Below, piece after piece: positions 47,401 to 53,775 of a stretch of DNA of 53,775 bases. Made by a program: the position numbers and the translations under genes. This DNA comes from Dulcicalothrix desertica PCC 7102 (GTDB taxonomy: Bacteria; Cyanobacteriota; Cyanobacteriia; Cyanobacteriales; Nostocaceae). The DNA lies in the NCBI RefSeq assembly GCF_003991905.1, contig NZ_RSCL01000034.1, forward strand, positions 33,840 through 87,614, given 5' to 3'. The first letter of the stretch is position 1, and the number at the start of each line of letters is the position of its first letter. A model generated the notes under the pieces. The model had not been told where the DNA came from and ran no database searches. It saw only the letters and a program-made list of their open reading frames with translations.

Positions 47401-48960
47401 ATGTTGAGAATAATTTGTAGCGTAGCAAAATTTGCTCCAGCATTTTTTGGCGCCTTTTGGGTGCTTGCTTACAGTACTTCTGTAAATGCTAATCATGGCA
47501 CTAATATTCAATCAGTAAGTGCCGAGCAAGTAACTTCTGTATCCCAATTATCAGACGTACAAGCGACTGATTGGGCATTTCAGTCTCTACAGTCATTGGT
47601 GGAACGTTATGGTTGTATTGCTGGTTATCCTAATAGCACCTACCGAGGTAATCGAGCAATGACGCGCTACGAATTTGCTGCTGGTGTAAATGCTTGTTTA
47701 GATAGAGTAAATGAGCTAATTAATACTGCGACTACCGATTTAGTACGTAAAGAAGATTTAGTTACGTTGCAACGGTTACAAGAAGAGTTTGCAACTGAAT
47801 TATCGACATTGCGAGGTCGTGTAGATGTATTAGAAACCAAAACTACTCAGTTGGAAGCTTCACAATTTTCTACAACAACTAAACTTGATGGTGAAGTCAT
47901 CATGGCATTGACTGATGTGGTGGCAGCTAATACAGTTAATGGTGAAGACGTTAAAAATAATACAACTTTAGGATTGCGCGCGCGTCTTAATTTTGAAACT
48001 AGTTTTACTGGAAAAGATTTACTCACCACTAGAATTCAAGCCAATAATTTACTTAACCCCAACATTGGTACACCCGAAGGTAGCTTTTCCTTTACCAGAG
48101 ATGATGGTACAACTGATGCTGTTATTAACTTACTTGCGTATGAGTTCCCTCTAGGTGAAAAAACTTCTGTTATAGCTATTGCTAATGAAGGTGATGCAGA
48201 AGAAATAACCGATACAGTTAATATATTAGATGGAGAAGCTGCGTTTGGCGCCTTATCGAGGTTTGGTACGCGCAACCCAATTTATTACCATTTAGATGGT
48301 GCAGGATTAGGAATTACCCACGAATTTGGTGAGGTTTTGGAACTAAGTTTGGGTTATTTAGCAGACGATGCAAATGATTCCACGGCTAAAAATGGTTTGT
48401 TTAACGGAGGTTATGGCTTTTTAACACAGCTAACTTTTAAGCCAAGCAAACGCTCAAGTGTTGGCTTAACTTATATTAATTCTTACAACCAGGAAACAGG
48501 AACGGGTAGCAATCAAGCAAATCCATTATCAAAACTAGGAGTGCCAATTATTAGTAATTCATATGGTGTCCAAGCATCTTTGGGGATTAGCGATAAATTT
48601 GTTTTAGGTGGCTGGGTTGGCTATACAAACACTCGCAACCTTTCAACAGCAGCAGGTACAATTGACCGTGGAAGTGCTGACATTTGGAACTATGCACTAA
48701 CTTTAACATTCCCTGATTTGGGTAAAGAAGGAAGTTTAGTAGGGATTATTTTAGGTATGGAACCAAAAGTAACAAGTTCCAGTATTAACGAACTATCTCC
48801 AGACAAAGACACTTCATATCATTTAGAGGCTTTTTACCAATACAAACTCACTGATAATATTACTATTACACCCGGATTAATTTGGCTGACGGCGCCTGAC
48901 CATAACTCTAACAATGATGATGTTGTAATTGGCGCCGTAAGAACCACTTTCACTTTTTAA
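47401..48960 (+). CDS. SLH-domain porin, iron-uptake/OprB type (519 aa)
   Basis: A signal peptide (about 1-31, ending VNA) is followed by an SLH domain (about 50-105: DVQATDWAFQSLQSLVERYG, GYPNSTYRGNRAMTRYEFAA), a coiled-coil stalk (about 115-155) and a beta-barrel of OprB type to the C-terminal TTFTF. This architecture is the cyanobacterial iron-uptake porin family. It lets inorganic solutes such as iron cross the outer membrane, with the SLH domain gripping peptidoglycan-linked polymer. It is divergent from the kinase and convergent with dnaJ. Confidence 0.93.
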   Translation: MLRIICSVAKFAPAFFGAFWVLAYSTSVNANHGTNIQSVSAEQVTSVSQLSDVQATDWAFQSLQSLVERYGCIAGYPNSTYRGNRAMTRYEFAAGVNACLDRVNELINTATTDLVRKEDLVTLQRLQEEFATELSTLRGRVDVLETKTTQLEASQFSTTTKLDGEVIMALTDVVAANTVNGEDVKNNTTLGLRARLNFETSFTGKDLLTTRIQANNLLNPNIGTPEGSFSFTRDDGTTDAVINLLAYEFPLGEKTSVIAIANEGDAEEITDTVNILDGEAAFGALSRFGTRNPIYYHLDGAGLGITHEFGEVLELSLGYLADDANDSTAKNGLFNGGYGFLTQLTFKPSKRSSVGLTYINSYNQETGTGSNQANPLSKLGVPIISNSYGVQASLGISDKFVLGGWVGYTNTRNLSTAAGTIDRGSADIWNYALTLTFPDLGKEGSLVGIILGMEPKVTSSSINELSPDKDTSYHLEAFYQYKLTDNITITPGLIWLTAPDHNSNNDDVVIGAVRTTFTF

Positions 48961-48965
48961 GAGCA

Positions 48966-49961
48966 TTAAAGTAAGTCAGCACGTGGTTTAAAAGTCTCAA
49001 TTTGTCGTAACTTTTCATACAGTTCGCGTTCTTGGTCGCTGATAGTTCTAGGAGTGACAATCTGAATTTCAACGAGTTGGTCTCCACGTTTACCAGCTTC
49101 GTTAGGATAACCCTTATTAGCTAAACGAAATCTTTGACCCGAACGTACTCCACTAGGTATTGACATTTTAACTGGACCATCTAACGTTGGCGCCTCTATT
49201 TGTCCACCCAACACAGCTTCACTAGGAGTAACGGGAACTTGGCACAATATATTTAAACCTTCAAGTTTAAATTGTGAATTTGGCTCAACTGTTATTTTTA
49301 AGTACAAATCACCGCCGTTTATACCTTGGTCACGTAGTCGAATCGTTTGACCAGTCACCATACCAGCAGGCATATTTACTTCCAACGAGCGTCCATCTTC
49401 AAGACGAATTCGTTCTAAACCACCTTGATAAGCTTTAGCAAGCGGAATAGTTAAACGTGCTTCGATATCACGACGCTGCGGTCGTTCCTTCGCGTTGTAA
49501 GACACTTTGCTTCTTGTATTGCGGAACGGGTCACTGTTACCATTTGTGTAGCCATTAGAAGCCGTTCTTGTTTCTTTACTAGTGGCGCCAACACCAATAA
49601 CTTGGTTGATAAAATCATCAAAACTACTGTATTGACCAGGGTCTACAGTACCATTACTACGATTATTTTTATTACTACCTCCCCAAGTGGCGCTTTTTGG
49701 AGTTTTGCTTGTAAAACCCTTTTGCTTCCAATGACGACAATATTCGTCGTACTGCGCGCGTCGAGCTTCGTCTAAAAGAACTTCTTTAGCTTCATTAATA
49801 TCTTTAAATTTTTCTGCGGCTTGCTCATTTCCTTGGTTGCGGTCAGGATGAAATTGAAGCGCTAATTTTCGATAAGCTTTCCTAATATCTTCATATGACG
49901 CATCTTTGGATACTCCTAAAATTTCGTAATAATCTCGAAAATTCTGCAAATTGAGTGACAT
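48966..49961 (-). CDS. dnaJ: DnaJ-type chaperone, probable DnaJ3 (331 aa)
   Basis: The J domain (about 8-75) carries HPD at 38-40 in QFHPDRN. A Gly/Ser/Asn-rich linker (about 95-165) leads to the two C-terminal client-binding domains ([20 protein letters not shown]... [20 protein letters not shown]). The zinc-finger domain of DnaJ proper is absent, as in class B (CbpA-like) proteins. The frame extends to 50072, but ATG 49961 begins the conserved part. It follows dnaK on the same strand by about 300 bases, matching the dnaK3-dnaJ3 order of Synechocystis. Confidence 0.93.
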   Translation of the reverse strand: MSLNLQNFRDYYEILGVSKDASYEDIRKAYRKLALQFHPDRNQGNEQAAEKFKDINEAKEVLLDEARRAQYDEYCRHWKQKGFTSKTPKSATWGGSNKNNRSNGTVDPGQYSSFDDFINQVIGVGATSKETRTASNGYTNGNSDPFRNTRSKVSYNAKERPQRRDIEARLTIPLAKAYQGGLERIRLEDGRSLEVNMPAGMVTGQTIRLRDQGINGGDLYLKITVEPNSQFKLEGLNILCQVPVTPSEAVLGGQIEAPTLDGPVKMSIPSGVRSGQRFRLANKGYPNEAGKRGDQLVEIQIVTPRTISDQERELYEKLRQIETFKPRADLL

Positions 49962-50041
49962 AATTAGGTGTTTAGCTAATTTATGAGCGATTTTTCTATT
50001 TAGACTAATAATCAGACCAATAAATAGAGACTTAGGACGCA

Positions 50042-50111
50042 AAGAAACCTGGTTTCTACGCAAAATCACCATTTTTATTACATGCTATCAACGAAGAAAC
50101 CAGGTTTCTAG
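50042..50111. repeat. 70-bp dispersed element with palindromic ends, copy C
   Basis: It starts AAGAAACCTGGTTTCTACG and ends AAGAAACCAGGTTTCTA. Its centre (CAAAATCACCATTTTTATTA) matches copy A best. Confidence 0.85.
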
Positions 50112-50228
50112 GTTTTTATGCGTAAGTCATAAGACTATAAAGTTTTACTCGTTCAGGATAGAAAATTTATTACGTAGCATTGAATTACTACATAATTAAC
50201 GAGTAGCAGATAGTTAATATAACGTAAA

Positions 50229-50244
50229 GGCGGGAAAACCCGCC
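50229..50244 (-). terminator. Terminator-like stem after dnaK
   Basis: On the minus strand GGCGGG-TTTT-CCCGCC forms a 6-bp GC stem followed by TTTACGTT, 13 bases past the dnaK stop. The T-run is short, so termination may be partial. Confidence 0.5.
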
Positions 50245-50256
50245 ATCACTCTATAA

Positions 50257-52488
50257 TTACAGCCAATCATCATCGTCATCATCCCAGTTATCTCGATAGC
50301 TTGGGCGGTCGCGACGCGAGTCAGGAGGTTTACCAAAGTCCGAACGTCCTCCTCTACCGTAATCATTTCTTGAATCTCTATCAGAATTTCTTCCAGAAGA
50401 ACCATAATCACGGTCAGTATCTCGACCATAATCACGCCCAGAATCACGATTTGAATCACGATTTGAATCACGACCATAATCACGGTTAGAGTCTCGACCA
50501 TAGTCTCTACCATAATCACGGTTAGAGTCTCGACCATAGTCCCTACCGTAGTCACGGTTAGAGTCGCGACCATAATCTCGGCCATAATCACGATTATCTC
50601 GGTCGTCTTTATCGCCACCTGTAAAGATGTCGCGAATCGTGCCGAACAAATCATCATCTTCATCATCAGCGTAGTACGCACGCACTTCGCGGTTCAATTC
50701 AGACAACGCATCTTGAAGGTCAGCGTAGGACTGGTCGATACCTCGGTCATCGTTTGCTTGCAATGCTTCACGCAGTTCACGACATATATTATCAATACGT
50801 TGGCGCCGACTGCGGGCAAACTGCATTCCAAAATCTAGAGCTACTTCTCGCAGTTGACGTTCTGCCTGTAAAATCAATGCTTCAGCACGAGTACGCTTTT
50901 CGACTTTTTCTTTACGTTGACGGTCGGTTTCGGCGAATTTCTCAGCATCGCGAATAGCTTGGGTAATTTCTGACTCGCTTAATGTCGAGGCGCCTTGAAT
51001 AGTTATACTTTGTTCGCGTCCAGTCGTGCGGTCGAGGGCTGTTACCTGTAATATCCCGTTAGCGTCTATATCAAAAGATACTTGTACTTGGGGAATACCG
51101 CGCGGTGCTGGGGGAATACCATAAAGCTTAAAACGACCAAGGGATTTATTATCTCCCGCCATTTCTCGCTCACCTTGAACTACGTGAATTTCCACAGTGT
51201 TTTGGTTATTTTCTGATGTAGAGAAAATATCCGAACGACGAACGGGAATTGTAGTATTGCGGGGAATTAATTTCTTAGCTACACCGCCTATTGTTTCCAA
51301 CCCTATCGATAGTGGTGTGACATCGAGTAGTAAAACGTCTTTAAGTTCACCGCCAATAATACCAGCTTGAATAGCGGCGCCTATTGCCACAACTTCATCA
51401 GGGTTAACATTTTCATTGGCTTCAATACCAATTAAATCTTCGACTAACCTTTTTACCATTGGCATCCGCGTCGAACCACCCACTAATACCACTTCGTCGA
51501 TATCATCAGGACGCAAACCAGCATCTCGAAGCGCACGTTTAACAGGTGTTCGTACTCGCATTAATAAATCTTCACATAACCCTTCAAATTCAGAGCGAGT
51601 TAACCGTGTTTCAATGTGCTGAGGACCATCTTCGGTAGCGGTGATAAAGGGTAAATTAATATCAGTAACGCTAACGGCAGAAAGCTCGATTTTGGCTTTT
51701 TCGGCGCCTTCGAGTAAACGCTGTAAAGCTTGGCGGTCACTGCGTCGTAAATCTACACCGTGTTCTTCTTCAAATTTTGCAGCCAACCAATCAACTATTT
51801 TTTTGTCAAAATCATTACCACCTAGCTGAGTATCTCCACTAGTGGACTTTACCTCAAAAACACCATCTCCAACTTCCAGCACAGAGACATCAAAAGTACC
51901 ACCACCCAAGTCAAACACCAAGATAGTCTCGCTACGACCTTTATCTAAGCCGTAAGCTAAAGATGCAGCAGTTGGCTCGTTAAGAATTCTTAAAACGTCC
52001 AAACCTGCGATTCTGCCAGCATCGCGCGTAGCTTGGCGCTGCGAATCGTTAAAATAAGCAGGAACTGTAATAACTGCACCAGTTACTTTTTCTCCCAAAT
52101 AGCGACTAGCATCGTCTGCCAATTTCTTCAAAATCATTGATGAAATTTCTTCGGGAGAGAAATCTTTGCTCAAACGGGGACATACAATTTTGATATTACC
52201 AACTTCGTCTTTGCGAATTGTGTAAGGAATGCGCTTCGATTCGGGACTAAGTTCAGAATACTTACGTCCAATAAAGCGCTTAACTGCGAAATATGTATTT
52301 TGTGGGTTTAGAACGGTTTGGCGCCGTGCCATTTGTCCAACAACTCGTTCACCGTCTTTGCTAAAGCCAACAACGGAGGGGGTTGTGCGTGTTCCTTCAG
52401 CATTGGCAATCACCACCGGCTTGCCACCCTCCATGACAGCAACAACTGAGTTGGTTGTACCCAGGTCAATGCCGACTACCTTGCCCAT
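50257..52488 (-). CDS. dnaK: DnaK chaperone with Arg-Asp repeat tail, probable DnaK3 type (743 aa)
   Basis: All Hsp70 motifs are present: [25 protein letters not shown] near 193, [10 protein letters not shown] near 335, and a normal substrate-binding domain with a helical lid (to about 610). The last 115 residues are low complexity, with repeats of [12 protein letters not shown] and variants, and end [11 protein letters not shown]. Cyanobacterial DnaK3 proteins also carry long C-terminal extensions linked to thylakoid membranes and are followed by dnaJ3, as here, so I infer DnaK3. It is the first gene of the dnaK-dnaJ cluster. Confidence 0.94.
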   Translation of the reverse strand: MGKVVGIDLGTTNSVVAVMEGGKPVVIANAEGTRTTPSVVGFSKDGERVVGQMARRQTVLNPQNTYFAVKRFIGRKYSELSPESKRIPYTIRKDEVGNIKIVCPRLSKDFSPEEISSMILKKLADDASRYLGEKVTGAVITVPAYFNDSQRQATRDAGRIAGLDVLRILNEPTAASLAYGLDKGRSETILVFDLGGGTFDVSVLEVGDGVFEVKSTSGDTQLGGNDFDKKIVDWLAAKFEEEHGVDLRRSDRQALQRLLEGAEKAKIELSAVSVTDINLPFITATEDGPQHIETRLTRSEFEGLCEDLLMRVRTPVKRALRDAGLRPDDIDEVVLVGGSTRMPMVKRLVEDLIGIEANENVNPDEVVAIGAAIQAGIIGGELKDVLLLDVTPLSIGLETIGGVAKKLIPRNTTIPVRRSDIFSTSENNQNTVEIHVVQGEREMAGDNKSLGRFKLYGIPPAPRGIPQVQVSFDIDANGILQVTALDRTTGREQSITIQGASTLSESEITQAIRDAEKFAETDRQRKEKVEKRTRAEALILQAERQLREVALDFGMQFARSRRQRIDNICRELREALQANDDRGIDQSYADLQDALSELNREVRAYYADDEDDDLFGTIRDIFTGGDKDDRDNRDYGRDYGRDSNRDYGRDYGRDSNRDYGRDYGRDSNRDYGRDSNRDSNRDSGRDYGRDTDRDYGSSGRNSDRDSRNDYGRGGRSDFGKPPDSRRDRPSYRDNWDDDDDDWL
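50395..50620. repeat. In-gene tandem repeat coding the Arg-Asp-Tyr-Gly tail of DnaK
   Basis: Imperfect 18- and 36-base units built on TCACGACCATAATC and TCACGGTTAGAGTC (plus-strand reading) are repeated in frame within dnaK. The units are multiples of three, so copy number can change without breaking the gene. They produce open shadow frames on both strands. Confidence 0.85.
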
Positions 52489-52645
52489 GCGTTACTGTTC
52501 TCCTAATCTATCTTAATAAAACTATTTGTTTCGTTAGAAACCTTAGCTTGACTTATTGTATCTTGCACTCGAAAAAATGAAGGCAGAAGGCTGCTACACA
52601 TAGATTCAATATATATCCCTTTTCCTTTTTTCCTCCTAAGACTCT

Positions 52646-53494
52646 GTGAACCTGAAGACGCAACTTATTACTCACCTGAATCAAATTGTTCGCGACCGCG
52701 ACCCATACATAGCATCGGGTGGACATTTCTTTGTCCAGCAGTACATTCAAACTTCATTTGCCCAATGGGGAAGTGTGGAAATCCACACCTTCAAAGTTGG
52801 TGCTAAAAACTGTAGCAATCTCATATTGAATTTACCTTGTCAGGCGGAGTCTGAAAAGGCTAGCTTGCCACCAATTTTAATCGGCGCTCATTATGATGCT
52901 GTACCAGGTTCTCCTGGCGCCGATGATAACGCTACGGGTGTAGCAGTATTACTCGAACTCGCGCGCATGTTCGCTACTGAGCCAGCTAAATATCCTTTGC
53001 GACTCGTTGCATTTGATATGGAAGAGTATGGCTTATTAGGAAGTGCTGATTATGCAGCGAAGCTAAAAGAAGAACAACAACCTTTAAGGTTAATGATTTC
53101 ACTGGAAATGTTAGGGTATTGCGTAAAAACATCTAATTCACAAGTGTATCCGGCGCCGTTAGATAAAATTTATCCAAATAAAGGTGACTTTATCGCGTTA
53201 ATTGGTAACTGGCGAACTTTACGTGACTTAATATGTATCAGTCGATGTATACGTAAAGTTGGTGTATCAAGTCAGTGGTTGCCTGTACCTAATCGTGGTT
53301 TGATTGTGCGGGAGACAAGACGCAGTGACCATGCGCCATTTTGGGATGCAGGTTATCCCGCGATAATGATTACCGATACCGCGAATATGCGAAATCCTCA
53401 TTACCATAAGGCGAGTGATACTATTGATACTTTGGATTTGGATTTTTTGACGGGTGTGTGTGAGGGGATAGAAAAGGGTATTCGGAAATTGTAA
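52646..53494 (+). CDS. M28-family zinc metallopeptidase (282 aa)
   Basis: The two-zinc site of M28 aminopeptidases is recognisable: GAHYDAVPGSPGADDNATG (His82, Asp84, Asp93), DMEEYGLLGS (Glu126 and Glu127) and the final His in NPHYHKASDT. There is no clear signal peptide, so it is probably cytosolic; it removes N-terminal residues or amides, substrate unknown. The start is a GTG at 52646 without a good ribosome-binding site. It is divergent from dnaK. Confidence 0.9.
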   Translation: MNLKTQLITHLNQIVRDRDPYIASGGHFFVQQYIQTSFAQWGSVEIHTFKVGAKNCSNLILNLPCQAESEKASLPPILIGAHYDAVPGSPGADDNATGVAVLLELARMFATEPAKYPLRLVAFDMEEYGLLGSADYAAKLKEEQQPLRLMISLEMLGYCVKTSNSQVYPAPLDKIYPNKGDFIALIGNWRTLRDLICISRCIRKVGVSSQWLPVPNRGLIVRETRRSDHAPFWDAGYPAIMITDTANMRNPHYHKASDTIDTLDLDFLTGVCEGIEKGIRKL

Positions 53495-53775
53495 TCCCCC
53501 CCGAAATTCGGCTACCGTGTACACACAAATCCAAGAACCCCTCCCCGCAACGGGGAGGGGAGCAACACTTTTACAAATATTGGCTTTGATAATTAGCTTT
53601 TTCCTCCTTTGAGCGAGGGGGAGGGTGGTACAGGCATCTTGCCTGTGCAATGAATATAATTTTTTTTACCACAGAGGCGCAGAAGGCACAGAGAAGAGAG
53701 TAAAAGATAGGACAACAAATCATCAGACATGCTAGACATGTTGTACATTTTAGACTAGACTTAAGAAGTAGTCTA
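53495..53775. other. Repeat-rich end of the window
   Basis: It holds a CCCCTCCCCGC/GGGGAGGGG inverted repeat (53536-53560), a GAGGGGGAGGG tract, a GCACAGGC-family palindrome (53629-53650) and a low-complexity ACAGAGGCGCAGAAGGCACA motif (53672-53691). No gene is seen. Confidence 0.6.
53629..53650. repeat. Dispersed palindrome of the GCACAGGC family
   Basis: ACAGGCATCTTGCCTGTGCA; arms CAGGCA and TGCCTG around ATCT-like loop. Confidence 0.6.

Larger units (their letters stand above)
49962..50256. other. dnaK-dnaJ intergenic region with repeat and stem-loop
   Basis: It contains copy C of the 70-bp element (50042-50111) and a GGCGGGTTTTCCCGCC stem (minus strand, 50229-50244) after dnaK. It suggests that dnaJ also has its own promoter. 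Confidence 0.5.

Noticed and set aside
50214-50681. Minus-strand ORF rich in Val, Met and Thr repeats
   Set aside because: It is a shifted-frame reading of the dnaK tail repeat, and overlaps dnaK on the same strand.
52553-52750. 65-aa minus-strand ORF at the M28 gene start
   Set aside because: It overlaps the start of the peptidase gene and lacks coding features.

Overview
The window is a stretch of chromosome from a cyanobacterium, most likely a filamentous one of the Nostocales type. Diagnostic genes are two psbA copies (photosystem II D1), orange carotenoid protein with fluorescence recovery protein, a high-light-inducible protein, petC-petA, tatC, clpC, an SLH/OprB-type iron-uptake porin, a dnaK3/dnaJ3-type chaperone pair and several cyanobacteria-only DUF families. 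The DNA is AT-rich (I estimate about 40% GC) and gene spacing is loose, with many dispersed palindromic repeats between genes. I found no rRNA, tRNA, CRISPR array, insertion sequence or phage gene.

Layout. 1-8.4 kb is a light-stress region: the 3' part of one psbA, an accessory interval (HD-domain protein, secreted proteins, an HTH regulator divergent from a 397-aa protein of unknown function), a complete psbA of the Glu130 type, ocp, frp and an hli gene. 8.8-16.7 kb holds a secreted repeat protein, then a two-gene operon of large P-loop NTPases (a 448-aa ATPase and a 1710-aa STAND-like protein with TPR-like region, membrane segment and 14 WD40 repeats). 17-22.7 kb centres on cytochrome b6f: tatC, a DUF3067 gene, petC-petA, plus a small membrane protein resembling Psb35. 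22.8-30 kb holds housekeeping genes: pyrF, tyrS, a class A penicillin-binding protein, DUF1825, TM2 and helix-hairpin-helix proteins, and lepB.

30.4-36.8 kb is the most unusual part: a tightly packed five-gene minus-strand operon coding for an Hsp70 paralogue, a zinc-ribbon/membrane/LysM protein, an 835-aa TPR-like protein, a J-like protein without the HPD motif, and a divergent GrpE. It looks like a dedicated, possibly membrane-tethered Hsp70 machine. 37.1-44.9 kb holds clpC, rimI, lysA, cdaA-uppS, DUF3143 and a membrane J protein. 45-53.5 kb holds a sensor histidine kinase, the iron porin, dnaJ and dnaK (the latter with an Arg-Asp-rich repeat tail), and an M28 peptidase.

Genome-scale signals. 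The palindrome GGCGCC occurs about 86 times by eye (about one per 625 bp, against about 3-4 expected from base composition), while I found no copy of the usual cyanobacterial HIP1 octamer GCGATCGC. Several families of short palindromic elements sit just after stop codons, where some probably act as terminators.
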